A DNA stretch of 64,000 nt from Halichondria panicea (Eukaryota > Porifera > Demospongiae > Suberitida > Halichondriidae). The notes under the pieces are model-generated. The model searched no databases, had not been told where the DNA came from, and saw only the letters and a program-made list of their open reading frames with translations. The position numbers and the translations under genes were made by a program. Below are positions 23,760-37,154 of this stretch, piece after piece; position 1 is the stretch's first letter; each line of letters begins with the position of its first letter. The stretch lies in the NCBI RefSeq assembly GCF_963675165.1, contig NC_087377.1:9441122-9505121 (forward strand). Reading direction: 5' to 3'.

Positions 23760-26700
23760 ACAGGTGAATTAATTACCATAATTATACTACATGTACTCCA
23801 TATAAATTATAGTGTACATACTGAAGTGCATGCTGGTGCTCAATTGGAGCATCTAGCAATGTGGCTCTTTACCATTTACAATATCTGAATACAATAATTT
23901 GACTTTTGACTTTGAATGATCTTTACCTAATAATAATATGTGGTAGATTATAACCCAACCCAACCCAGCATGCCATGATTCACAAAAGTTGACACTCCAT
24001 AAAATTTGACGCCTACAATCATCTACTCTGCATGAAGGTATATACAAAAAGACTCGTACTAGTGATGAGAGGTTACAAAGGAGGGTTAGGAGTGACTAGT
24101 GATGAGAGGTTATAAAGGAGGTTGGAGGTGACTGTGCTCACGCGTGTTATTAATTATAGTTAATTTCAGGTGTCAGCATATCGTGCCTATTATAAAATCA
24201 TACAAATGTGCAAACTAGCTACACTACAAAACCTAACATTTAAGTCTAGCAATACAGAGTACTTTTTTTGTTTGTCAATGTTCTGTTAAGAGATGTTGCT
24301 GTGCTCCACGTTGGAATACTCCACTGGATGTTCCACTGGATATCCCCCGGGTTGTTGGGGTGCCTGTTTACCACTCCCTGGCTTTGGGGGTTCGCTGCTC
24401 AGATCAATCTCGACATAGGTCAGCTAAAGTGGTGAATGTGTGTGTGTGCATAGGCAATAGTTTATACAACTGCATAAACAACATTAGCAAATCCATTAAC
24501 CCAACTATTGCATGTGAAAGTCTAGAAATTGGATACCAGCTATGCATAACTATAGCTATTTCAAGCGTGGTCATTTACTATAGTATAAACTAAAGTTTAA
24601 TGGTAGCTGTATTGTTATAATGTCATGCAGAATGAATGTTATTATGATCAGACATAATAACAGAAATTTGTTTACCATACAATGGACATCTGCTAAGCAA
24701 ACTTGAATGTTAGCTTTCAGTAAAGAAATAAACATAAGGCCACACTAAATCACTTGTGTTTGTTTACCCCGCATATACCTAGCTACTTTTTATGGTAGGG
24801 ATCACCAGGCTTAACAATTAAGAATAATCATCTCATGACGGCATGTAGAATACACCTGGCATGAGAAACAAGTGATCTATAGTTTGTGTGGCCTAGGCAT
24901 AATTATAGACGGTCAGTCTATAATTAGTCTATAAATAAAAATTATTACTCTGTTTAGGCAAAATTAATGTTTTCATAGCTGTAGGTACGTGATCACCCAA
25001 CAGATTAAGAAAAGGAAAGGGATTGAAAACGACAGCAGATAACGGGCCAAACGTATATGTATATAGACTTCACGCTTGTGGTTAGAAGTCCTTTGGTCTC
25101 AATCCGCGTTTCGCTTTTTAATGTGGTGTCTGTAATGGTGTCTGTAAAAGCGTTTAACTCAGCTGCTCAAAAACTCTGCTATAAGAGACGACCATTCATG
25201 CAGGCATGCGGGTATTTTTTATAAACAGTCTTTACCAGTGCGTTGTGTTGTTATTGGGGGAAATTTCGAGGTAAGCTGCCTCTTACATATGTTTTTGTCT
25301 TGATTTCATGTAATTTTCTACTTTTAACAGCCATGCTATTAACCTTAACCGTTCATGCATCAAGAAGCTTTCATTAGCACTAAATCTATTTTCCTACTTA
25401 TCAGACATGAACTGGTAATAATTATATACTTTAGTTGGATTAGGATTGGCTTGCAGAAAAGGCTCCCTCTGGATCTCACCCAAGACACAAGACACAGTAA
25501 TTTTGTTTTTTGGGAGTTTTGCCCTGATTTGCATACAAAGGTCCTCCCCTCCATAACTGTCTATACAGCATCTCAAACAACACTACTCGCCCTCACAAAC
25601 ACTACTGTATCGTACTTGTTAGTCTTACAACTTCTACTATTTTCTTTGTGCCTAGAACACAGCCTCGATTAAACCACGGGGAAACACGGATTGTACTACG
25701 AGGTAGCCTCATTTCCAATATGATCACCCTGAGGAAGCTGGTTCACAACAGCTGGGTGTAGGGGGGTCATGCGAACTTGAAGGTCTGGGGATAGTGAAAC
25801 ACACTAATGAATCACTGTACATTCTGTGGGCAGCAGTTAACAGTGCTAATCATAGAAATACGCGGCCTTGTCTAAATTTAGAATATGCTTGCCACAAATG
25901 GTGCAATCTGATTGGTCACTGAGAGGTTCATTCAGGGACGGAGCCAGAATTTATAGAAGGGTGCTCTCAAGGTCGACAGGCACATAGTGCCTTGAAATCC
26001 CTGGCGTGCAGCGCCAACAAATTTTGGACCGGAAGCCACACCTCCGGATTTATTGGTAATAGGGTAAAAGGGGGTATAATGATTGAGACATCTAAATGTT
26101 TCTGACCCCCTGTCTTGAGGGAGCTACATGTAAATAGCCTGTTCACTAACTACTATGGTCAATAGGATTTGCGCGTAAGCTTTTAGTGTTCAAAGTGGTT
26201 CGGGTATTACGAGACACCATTGCAATTTAACACTAATTGGCTAGTCTAGAACTTTTTTGTATTAAAATATTATTATATAGTTTATTCAAAACACTTGAGT
26301 TATTCCTGTTTTAACAGCTGTCTAGTAAATTTGTACTACAAAACATTATTTTGGTACCCACTCACTTAATACAATTAAATTCTGTGCTTATACTAACTAT
26401 TGCAGTATCTCGTCAAAACAAGCCACCTAGAGAGGTACACAACATGAATACACTTACACTGGACTACTGAGTTTAAAACTATCATTGCTACCTGCTACAT
26501 TAAGACAGGAGCCAAGAAACAAGGGAAGTGCACTGTAACAACTCAAAATTTGTGATCAGGCCTTTGGGTCAGAGACTTTGAACTCAACCTAAACAACTAA
26601 AAATACATCATAATATAAAGTACATTTGCAACACTGACATACACTGTACGTATATGATTGTAACTGGATATGTACTATGGATGGCATGCAGTACACGTTG

Positions 26701-28940
26701 TTGATACAAGTTAAAGTGCTTAGGTAACTGATGACCCATGATTAACAATTGCACAATTCATAACATAAAAACTAGTACAGGCACATAATTTTACCTAAAG
26801 TGGGTGTGTATCAAGTTAAGGCATCCTACAGTGGTCTATACACATGGTGTCCAACAGTTGGCAAGTGAACACTAATAGTCATGCACCTTTTAGTATTTAA
26901 AGTGTGTTAGATCATGCATTGTGTTAGATCATGCATAGTTATGAGTTTGATGATTCAATGCATGGCTCTATACGCTAACTTTCACTATCTATAGTACCGA
27001 AAAACAGAAAGTATAAATATCACTTTCTTCTGAAATTAAGATCAGATCGAGGCTAGTTATGACAACTGCAATTCACAGTGCATATACACTATCAAGGAAA
27101 CGCTCAATCGTGTTTTCTTAAATCTACTCCTAAATACACAAATATATTGGGGTGGATCTACATATGTACAAATAAAGCTGTTTACATGACAACAAACAGC
27201 AAAACGGAGGCATTCTCGGTAACAAGGCCAAGCTGGACAAACAAACTCAAATACCCTCCAACCTAATGCAACAAGAGAGCTGCAGACAACACAATATCAG
27301 CAATCAATACAGTACAATCTACATGCAATGAATAGAGGAACTCTCTGACAGCCAAACTAAGACTACGGCAACACAAAAGTGCTATAATCTGACTAAAATG
27401 TCTTACTATTGCTAACGTGATATTCAAAAACACTACCTCCAATTAACTAAGGCAATAGATACACACTCACACACAAGAATGGAATTTATATATACAATTG
27501 CATGGCAGGTGAGTAAGCACATAATTGTATGACAATAAGTTAATTGTATTAAGGTCTGCTTGGGCAATTCACTCAATGGTAATCACATGTACAATTACTC
27601 AATTCACACAATTCACAGTGGTGTTGCTAAACAAGAAAACAGCTGCATTCAATAGCAGGAAAGTGAAAGTGATTCTAGTAAAACTGTTAGTGATATTGAA
27701 TCCCCTCAGGATCCACAAAAACGAAAACACAAATTAACATTAGAGGTCAAGACAAAAACCAGTCATTAGATTGATAATTCAGTGAAAGTGGCAAGTGCAT
27801 AATGCATAGGGAAGAGTTGTACTGATTATTCAGAACCAGTTATAATTATATAGTTATATCACACTGGCTAGGAAGTCTGTGCTGCATGTGCTGATATGTT
27901 TTCCCAGCCCACAGGCAATCACAAATAATAAGCTGATTGAATAAAAACTACCAAATATTTACCACTTTCCTGCAAAGCTTCCCTTCCTTCCTAAACACAA
28001 CATGCACATTGAATGTGGGAGAAAAGATAAGGTCACCGATAATATGCGTACATGAATACTGTTACATGCCAATACACAGCAATGTGTTTAGTAAGGCTTC
28101 TGCTGATGGTGCTTGATTATAGAGGAACAGTTCATGCTGCTGTACAACACAGCTGGCTCAACGTACACCACACATAGCACTCACTAGTATAATATTATAT
28201 TTGAATTCTTAAGTTTTACACTAATTATACACCTCATCCCATAAGTTGACACCAGAGGAGGTCCGACATGCGTGCACGAATGACTTCAAGTTTAGTGCAT
28301 TGATGTCATTGCGGTCACGTGATAACGTCCACGCCAAATACTGACTAAACAGAGAAAACTACTCTATCCAATTTTGCTACACAATACAAAGGATACAGGA
28401 AACTCATTAGATCGATCAATTCTGTGAAAATGGAAGTAGCACAATGCATGGGGAGAGTTGGAAAGAGTTGTATGACAGGGAATTACCTACTAGGAACCAA
28501 GCAGTTCCTATAATTATACCACAATGACTATAAATGGCTGGGCATGACATTTTTCCGCAAACAGGCAGTCACATGCATATAATTATTATAACCTAAATGA
28601 AGCCTTGCATTGTGAAGGAAGAGCCAATTTCGCTGAGTACTATAGCCAGCATGCATGTGACTGCCTCTGGTAACATTCAGACAATATTCGATCTGTTGCA
28701 ACTAGATGGGGCGTGGCTACGTTGCAACACCATACTTCTGCACGCAAAAAAACGGTACGGTATAAAAATAGTATCATGATAGCGAAATATTTCTAAAACG
28801 GTACGCTGGTTAACATACTACGCACGTACTACGTACACTTTTTACTGACCATAAATGACATACAATGTACACTACATAAAATAGTACTAGACAAGACCTC
28901 TTCCACTCACCCCCTCGCTGGCTGGTGGAACCACGTCCGG
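23760..28940. other. Gene-poor AT-rich region
   Basis: No coding sequence supported over about 5 kb. Contents: a two-unit 37-bp tandem repeat at 24058-24130 (ACTAGTGATGAGAGGTTA); a GGATCTCACCCAAGACACAA segment at 25470 also present near 59755; and a diverged direct duplication of about 200 bp, 27755-27950 against 28405-28600. The last lies just 3' of gene B and could belong to its 3' flank. Confidence 0.5.
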
Positions 28941-28946
28941 CTCTCC

Positions 28947-31900
28947 TTATTTCTTGGAGGACCTCTTGGGCTTGTCCACGACAGTATAGATGACTCCAGA
29001 GGCAGTGGTCTCATGCTCAATTGTGTTGGGATCCTGGACAAAACAGTAGTGCAATAAAAAGCAGTCAGAGTAATATCAAAAGTTCATCCACTCCTGGTAA
29101 TTCATACCCAAGGCAGTATTCTCAAATGGTTTATCAAACAACCCTGTAATTGACTTATACCTGGAGTTTAAACTTGCAGTGAGTGCATGTACTTTACACA
29201 TACCTGATACAGAGCTTCTGGTGGAGTTGGCTTTGGTTTCTTGTTCTTCTTGCCCTTTCTATCGACCATGGCGTACTGGTCCTCAGTGCCTGGGGCTGAC
29301 TGGTGCTCAATGGATTTGGGGTCAGCATACAGGGAGTCAGCGGGAGGTAGGGGAGATGAGGTGCTTTCACTGTAGCAATCAAAGAACATTAATACATTCT
29401 GGTATAGGATAGGGTTAGAAGTACCGGCCAGAGCGGAACCCCAATATGCCACAACTCTTTAAACAGACATACACAGCTCACGTTAGTTTTTCAGCATTTC
29501 TTGGCTTTAACTTGCGATCCGAATCTAAAGCATAATTATAATCAAAACTAAAAAACATTTGCAATGTGAACGTTGCTAGGATTGCCAGGAAAAGAAAAGC
29601 GCGAAAAAGCGAAGAAACAAGAAATTCGGCGAGTGCATAACTCCAATCCGTTACAACTTCATTCACATGTACTGTTTCAATTTTTTGTTCGTTTTGTGCT
29701 TTTCCTGGCCAATCCTTCAGTAATTTTTATCATAATATAATTATAGTGAATTTTTTGCAAGATGTTTTACACACACAACTGCACTGTCAATCTTATGTAC
29801 AACCTACTGGTTGTACTAATTAAGTTGTGACTTACAGGGAAATTGCACAAGGAAAAGAACTAAACACAAGCAAAATGTTGTAATTGCAGATTATTATATG
29901 AAAGCATAATTATTTTACTACTCAAAAACGCAGCTCCTTTTACCTTGTTTGCAGTAACAAATGTAGAAGAGTATCCCAACACCGAAACAGAACAAGAACC
30001 CAAGGAGAACCACAGTCAAAATTGCCCAAAATTTCTCTGTAATGAAATTGAAATAGAAATCTTTCATCAATTCACTTACTTTCTGCGAGTCCGTTGAGAA
30101 GAGAGGTCAAGTATCGAGCTGTCAGCAATCCACAGACAATCCCAATTGCACAAGCCAGTGCCAGTATTACAAGAATGATCACCACAATCAGCCAAACAGA
30201 AACTGAAACAACTCAATCGTTATTATGACTACACGTTCATGCAAAGACAGCAACTTTGTAGTATAATAATTTATGTATACGCGTGACTTACATGTGCATG
30301 ATCTCAATCCAGTTGGTTCCCAAGTTCCATCAATGCAAGTGATTTGAGGCGAACCAATCAAATCATAGATAACCGAGGTACAGCTCAGAGTAGCAGTTGT
30401 GAGATGAGACACGTTACCGTTAGTTACATCTCCATTCAGCTGCATGGACAATCCACTGGCCATAAATAAAGAGAGGGCACTCATAGGGCATGCGTTAAAG
30501 TTGACATTGCTCTGAGTATCAACTATGGTTCCATCATACACGAGATTTGCGCGATAGCACAGATTAGTGGATGACGTGACAGGTACACAAGTCGACTGTG
30601 ACGTCAGTTGTACATTGGAGGTGCTGAAATCTGATGGACGCAAGTCTCGACATACACCAGATCCTTGTTCAAACTGGATGCTAAAGTCTTCATTTCGCTC
30701 AGAGGCACAGTTTTGACCAAGAGAGAATGTGAGGCAATTCATATTTTGTAGCGTACTGTCATCAATTACAAGCGCTCGAACTATACGATACAGTACAGGT
30801 ATAATGTAACAAAGCTCTCATCACAACAAATGGCATTTAGATCTTACCCATAATTTCAGCAGATACTTCACTGCTTGAATTTGCCGCATTCATGACAGTT
30901 ACAGTGAAAGTATACACATCATTCTCCACTGTGTTTGCGAGATGGTACATGTAGGATGAATCAGGAACAAACTCTGCATTCCCACTACGGCCACCAGCTG
31001 AAGTGAAAGTTATGTTTGGTGTATCAATTAGGGGCGGAGTCAACTGAACTGCTGAGTCACTGCTTCTCTGAACCTGTAATGTATGAATAATTATAATTAT
31101 ACAAGAGATCATTCACTTACTCCCTCCATCACACTCCATGATCCACTGATAGGTAGTGATGAATTGGAACAGTCAACGAATCCAGTCAACTGAGTCAGTA
31201 CAGGGGCTGAAAAATTAGCAATTGTATAATTATACAAACTCTGCATGGTGTTACTCACTTGTTATGTTGAAAATCACAGGAAAATCAATGCTACTACTGT
31301 TCAACACTCCTGGACACACAGCACTGGTAGCCACCACTCTGACTGTGTGAGACTCGGTGTAGCTTAATCCAGTCATAGTGATGCTGTTGTCAGTTACTTT
31401 CACTGAGCCACTGCCTTCAACCACACTGCCAAAAAATGTCACCCCTGTACCAAATGTCCCGTTACTGCTGACCAAAAGTGTGAATTGTCCAGTAGACTCA
31501 TCAACCACTGAGTATTCCATTTGATCAACAGTTGGAGTGGAAGGACCTGTATTATATACTATAGTTAAAGGCAAATAAGAAATTAATCGTATACACTGTG
31601 TTGATAACAGATTGCATGTACACGCAATTAGAGTGCTTGTACATGCATGCACGTGTGCAAGCAGCCACCTCACCTATATTAATTTGAATAGTCAAGTTCC
31701 TAACTTGAAGGTCGGGTGTACTAGACGCTCCAGCAAAACAAGTCACTACAGCACCATCCAGCGACTCAGTGATTAATAATTCAATAGTGGACCTCCTTGT
31801 TTGCTCAGTGCGTGAGCTGATCATACTAACAGTGAATGATCCACATAAACCTTCGCTATTTGGGGAGGCTGTGTGAGTGATAACAGTATCGCAGTCCATT

Positions 31901-32248
31901 GGTAGAGGAGGAGTGACCCTCCAACGAGTCAGGTCGACCCCATCATGAGAACAGGTGAGGCTGACGGTAGTGTTTGGACACACTTGGAGGAACTGATCAG
32001 TCACATTGCCACCACCGCTACTGACTTCTAAACTGCTTGCAGCCTCTAATTGTCACAAGTATTAACACAAGATTAATTAACTCCAGCATATTTATAGCTT
32101 GGTGATATAATATACTTACTACTGTACTATACTTACCTGTGCCTTTTTGATGAAGGCCTAACAGCAGGGCCAAGAAAACCTGCAAAACGAGCAAAGTCTT
32201 TGAAATGTAAAGTTTATGTAAACTTACATATACAGAGACAGAGCTCAT
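28947..32248 (-). CDS. Gene B: Ig/FN3/CCP-like receptor with two TM exons and four-tyrosine tail
   Basis: Twelve exons, all GT-AG with matching phases: 32248-32228, 32179-32137, 32045-31674, 31546-31259, 31206-31121, 31073-30848, 30780-30292, 30202-30080, 30036-29944, 29524-29482, 29369-29204, 29033-28947; 678 aa. Order: signal peptide (1-21, FLALLLGL), Ig-like (22-145, Cys44 and Cys53 in CPNTTVSLTC), FN3-like (146-241 and 242-345), Cys-rich region then CCP-like half (346-508, GSPQITCIDGTWEPTG), TM1 (about 510-535, WLIVVIILVILALACAIGIV), TM2 (about 553-577, WAILTVVLLGFLFCFGVGIL), tail 578-678. The tail has Y609, Y627 (QYAMV), Y649 and Y666 (VIYTVV, ITIM consensus) in a duplicated LYxDPxxIEH module, plus a Lys-rich patch. 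A predicted cell-surface immune-type receptor; ligand unknown. With both TM exons the tail would face outside, so isoforms are likely. Head-to-head with gene C. Confidence 0.85.
29540..29720. mobile_element. Single-arm relative of the 5938-6443 MITE, in a gene B intron
   Basis: AAAACATTTGCAATGTGAAC and GCATAACTCCAATCCGTTAC match the left arm of the 5938 element with about 80-90% identity by eye. It lies in the intron between the exons ending at 29944 and starting at 29524. Confidence 0.6.
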
Positions 32249-32275
32249 TCTCTTTCACTCACTGAGTTTCAGCAG

Positions 32276-32590
32276 ATTGACGCTCCAAATATGCGACACC
32301 CTCTCTTTTCCAATATTCTGACCTCTAAAAATAGCGACTGCAGCGTTCACAATTATTTTTTTATGTCGCGTCCTAAATAGAGGTCAAACCACAGCCTCGA
32401 TTCCAGGCCGCAAGAAACAATGTAATTTAAGCGGCCTATAATCGAGGACAGTAGAATCACCTCCAATTAGATGCGACCCTCTAAATATGCGACACCAGGA
32501 CTTCAACATAATTTTTCCAGGACTTCAACATAATTTTTCAACCTCCAAAGAAACGACCTCTGGCTTTGAAAGTGTCGCTATAAGCACTAC
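32276..32590. mobile_element. MITE (GCTCCAAATATGCGACACC family) upstream of gene B
   Basis: It shares CTCCAAATATGCGACACC and TATGTCGCGT(C/T)CTAAATAGAG with 22275-22573, and carries a CCTCGATTCCAGGCCGCAAG segment inside. It begins within 30 bp of the gene B start codon region, where identity with gene C stops, so it separates B from the ancestral upstream sequence. Confidence 0.6.
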
Positions 32591-33283
32591 TATCTATGCT
32601 TTATGTACGGTACATACAAAAATATACTATTCAGCCAAGTCAAAAGCCTGCAAGCGATTTTAGCACTCCATACTCTACTAGAGTAATTTACCAATGACCG
32701 GACACTAGCGGTTTTCGTACACTCTATCTCGATCTCGTGACCATCAAGATTCTACAGTGATTGTAGGGTATGTAAATGTAGCTACTGTATGTGCCTTGCT
32801 GCACAACCAACTATCAAGTCTCAATCGTGCTTGCTCTAGACATGCCAGCTCAAAATAAACGACATTCGGAACACACCATGATCGTACAACTCTAGCTGTC
32901 TTCGGACGGGGCTTTTTGTATAGCGCTAGCTAGGGCTTATCTAAGCTACTATGTATGGATAGAAAGACCAGGCCTTGGGCTGCAAGCACAAACAAAATCC
33001 AGCTCTCAACTCCTTCTAGTTTTGTCAAAAAAGCTGATACAAAATGCTAGGTATGCTTTTTACATTGCGGACACGTCCTCCTATCGAATGCCATTTTCCT
33101 GTCATGCGCAGTTTATACCACATGGCAAGGAGAGAGCAAGGAGTCGCCATTTAGTTTACAGTACAGATCAGCAACCATTTAATTACAGATCAGCATCTGT
33201 AAGTTAAATTACATTTTCAGCCATTTCTCTAACTGTTAATTGTGTGTTAATTGTTTGCAGGTGTGGAATGTATCCACTGTTAG

Positions 33284-36200
33284 AATAGGATCATAAGATC
33301 TTCAAAATCTGCTCATGTGGGCTCTCCCCAACCATCACAGCCTGTGAGGCCAGAAAAATATAAGAAATGGACCCAAGAACGGCTGAAGTTAGCATACGAT
33401 GCTGTTTTGAATGAAGAGTTAATAAGTATTCGCGAGGCAGCTGATGCGTTTGATGTTCCCAAGTCTACTCTTCATGACAGAGTATCCGGCAGAGTTCCGT
33501 TTGGTAAACTTAGTGGTTCTGTAAGATATTTGTCCGATGCGGAGGAAATGAATTTAATAAAGTTTATTAAACAGTCTGCCAAAATTGGTGCAGCTAAATC
33601 TAAGGCTGATGTCATTTCTATAGTACAGCGAGTGGTTGATGCAAAAGACATGAAAGTTAAAGTCACCAGTGGATGGTGGGAGTCCTTTAAAAGACGGCAT
33701 AAAAACGAAGTGTCTCTGCGTAAGGCTGAGCCGATCTCCTATGCCAGACTTGTTGCCAATAATCCGGATATTATCAATAATTACTTTGATTATTTGGAAG
33801 ATACTCTGCAGGAAAATGACCTTTTGGACAAGCCATGCCAAATTTTCAACTTTGATGAATCGGGATTTGCTTTGTCTCCTGCACCACCCAAAGTAGTGGC
33901 TGTGAAAGGTGCCAAGCATCCGTACACTGTCAACTCAGGGACAAACGCTCAGATCACAGTCTTGAGTTGTTGCTCGGCCGGTGGTACTAATATCCCTCCT
34001 CTGATTGTTTTGGCTACAAAAACTCTAAACCCTAAAATGGCAATTGGAGAGGTCCCTGGCACTGTATATAGCTCTTCTGATAATGGATGGATGACAACAG
34101 GGATATTGGACGAGTGGTTTGCCCAACACTTTTTGTTATATGCTCCTCCGGTTCGCCCTCTGCTTTTGCTCATGGATGGCCATTCTTCTCATTTTGGTCC
34201 TGCCTTTATTGAAACAGCTGTAGCCAATGACGTGATAGTGTTTTGTCTCCCTCCCAATACAACTCACTTTCTGCAACCACTGGATAATGGTCCATTTGGC
34301 CCACTATATAAAGAGGTACTGGAGGCAAGAATGCCATTCATTCTGCAACAGTAATCCAGGGAGAGTGGTAACGAAGCTACAATTCAACCAGCTTTTCAGC
34401 AGGGCATGGAGCCAGGGAATGACTATGCAGAACATTGCTGCAGGATTTCAACACGCTGGTGTCTATCCGTTCCGACGTCCAGAGGAAGAAGATTCCTCTA
34501 TACAGCGTTCCTCCTTAGCCAACAGTACCAACATTAGGTACCTGCCTTTTCATACTCCAAAACAGCGCAGAAGAATTAGACCATCTCATACTATTGTCAC
34601 TGGTAAGAAATCTATATAGTGTAGCATTGCATTTACTGTGTCCTCTTAGTTGGCGAGGGCAGACGTGGTCGTACCACTGCCAGAGGAGGACTCCAGTCAG
34701 ATGATGAGTGTAAGAATATCTGAGTGTGTGTGTGTAGCATTGTATTCACTGTGTCTCCTTGTACACTAGTTGGCGAGGGCAGACGTGGTCGTACCACTGC
34801 CAGAGGAGGACTCCAGTCAGATGATGAGTGTAAGAATATCTGAGTGTGTGTGTGTGTAGCATTGTATTCACTGTGTCTCCTTGTACACTAGTTGGCGAGG
34901 GCAGGCGTGGTCGTACCACTGCCAGAGGAGGACTCCAGCCAGATGATGAGAGTAAGAAATCTCTTGAGTGTTTATGTTTAGCAAGTTTTTTAATGCATGT
35001 ACTCTTCGTTTGTTAGCTATTGAACCGTTGCACATCAGTAATCAAGCTACTACTCAGGATTGTGTTGGTTAGTATATGTGGTAATATTGGTTTGTGAGTA
35101 TTCAGCTCTAGCGCATGTCTAGAATTACTGCATGTAATTTTTTTATTCATGCACACAGCTATACAAATGAAGAAATCTCGAGTTTGTTTAAATGCTCCGC
35201 GTTCTATAATCTTAAAAATTCTAGGGAATAGCTCATCAAGCTACAAGCCGCCCTCTGTAAAGAAGACTCTTCAGCTTAAAGATGTGCTTGTGACAGGTTC
35301 TGCTCGGAGAAAAGAATTGAAGGAAAAGCAGGTGATAAAAGATGCAAAAGCCAAAAAAAGCAGAAAAAGATGAGCTTAAGAAGCAGAAGTTATTGAAGAC
35401 CACAATTTCAGCTAGTCAAGCCAGTAAGTGTGTATGTTGCATGCTTCTTACATTCATCGTTATAATATATGTACAGTTACACTTAAAAAAGCTATACTTG
35501 ATATTTCATAACAATTTTAAAGGTACAATAATCTCGTTTTGATTGTCACTTACACATGCAATGTAACCTATACGTAGGTTCCCAACCATCTCAACCCAAA
35601 GGTTCCAAACCCAAGAAGGCAACTAAGAAAGGTACTAGTCTAATGTACAGTATACTAACAAATAATTATGCATGGGAGCAGTACGTTTTCTTCCCCTCAG
35701 CAGCTGCAGATGTAATACAGACATGTAGGTCACATTCAGTCAAAATTTAGGGGGTATACCTGTAACTTACGATGATTGATAGATAGCCACAGTTCGTAAC
35801 GCTCATCACGGTCACAGATATCATACCCTTCTTCGAATCTGATTTCAAACTTCTTACTTTCTTGCTCCGTGAATTTTTCATTAGACAACAATACTTGACC
35901 ATAAGGTATTTATAGAGAGAAAACACTTACCACAAGAATCAACACCAGGCTGAGTACGACTAGACCTACATGTTTGGTCAATGACACCTTTGCGGGCACC
36001 ACCTAAAATGACAAAACTTGGTTGTAGTTACATGTGCATAGTACACCAGTAATGGTGCATGTGTTAATATTATACACTATACTGTTCATTGTTATAATTA
36101 TGTGCATGCTGCCATTATACCTAATTCTACAGATCTAGATGCTACGTCACAAGAGCGAGACAAATGTAAGTTGTCGCAACTTCCAATAATTCCATGCATA

Positions 36201-36739
36201 CGTACCTATACGTAGGTTCCCAACCATCTCAACCCAAAGGTTCCAAACCCAAGAAGGCAACTAAGAGAGGTGCCGGTGGTACGTACGTGTACGTAGAGCT
36301 ATGCATATAGCTATGTTTATTGATATACGTGTATATGCAAAATGCATATATTATGTAAGCAGTGGGCTCTATTAGAAGTCATGGTGTATATCACATTCAT
36401 GCAAGCAGATTATTATAATAGTGTTTTAAATCTTTGCCTTTCCACTGGCACAGATGCTGCAGTACCGAAAGGCTCTGTTGGGAATCCAGATGCTGCAGTA
36501 CCGAAAGGCTCTGTTGGGAATCGTAAGTTGCTCATTAATTTTGTGTTTAACAAGTAAACTGTTTCTGTTTCTGTATGCACATTGATAACCATCTTCTACA
36601 TTTTGTTTCCTAGTCCTCAGTCAAGGAAATGGGTGAAGTGCGATTCCTGTAACGAATGGTACCACTGTTTGTGTGCGAAAATTAGCAGCAAAACAGCAGA
36701 GACAAAGTCATATGTTTTCAATTGTGTTTTATGCAAGTG
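33284..36739 (+). pseudogene. Tigger-type DDE transposase with PHD-like C-terminus, frame-broken
   Basis: The main exon 33284-34353 shows a psq-type HTH (LISIREAADAFDVPKSTLHD), a CENP-B-type HTH (SGWWESFKRRH) and the DDE core: NFDESGF, LLLMDGHSSHF and PPNTTHFLQPLDNGPFG. It is preceded by an acceptor; the ATG exon is not fixed (a possible upstream exon ends at 33197). At 34353 a stop follows and the frame shifts, and the protein-like frame goes on with FNQLFSRAWSQGMTMQNIAA to 34600. Downstream small exons follow: three GEGRRGRTTARGGLQ(S/P)DDE repeats, Lys-rich exons (35150-35420; SQPSQPKGSKPKKATK twice), DAAVPKGSVGN twice, and a final half PHD finger (WVKCDSCNEWYHC...C..C, stop at 36739). Cut-and-paste transposition in the nucleus; this copy probably inactive. 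Confidence 0.75.
34651..34952 (+). repeat. Triplicated 60-nt exon with its intron (period about 119 bp)
   Basis: TTGGCGAGGGCAGACGTGGT starts at about 34651, 34770 and 34891. Each unit has an AG acceptor before it and a GT(A/G)AGA donor about 60 nt later, with an intron containing a TG microsatellite. Sixty nt keeps frame, so each unit adds a 20-residue Arg/Gly-rich, acidic-ended repeat to the transposase tail. Confidence 0.85.
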
Positions 36740-37154
36740 ATGATTGAGTTTTTTGTTTGTTTGATGAGAAATTTGTTGTATATTAAAGCTAAAAAGCTGG
36801 TGAAACTCCGTAATTTCCAAGTGTATAGTTGATAATGGGCGTGTCCGCAATGTAAAAAGCATACCTAGTGTTTTGTATCAAATTTTTTGACAAAAGTAGA
36901 AGAGGTTGAGAGCTGAATTTTGTTTGTGCTTGCAGCCCAAGGCCTGGCCTTTCTATCCATACATAGTAGCTTAGATAAGTCCTAGCTAGCGCTATATAAA
37001 AAGCCCCGTCCGAAGACAGCTAGAGTTGTACGATCATGGTGTGTTCCGAATGTCGTTTATTTTGAGCTGGCATGTCTAGAGCAAGCACGATTGAGACTTG
37101 ATAGTTGGTTGTGCAGCAGAGCACATACAGTAGCTACATTTTCATACCCTACAA

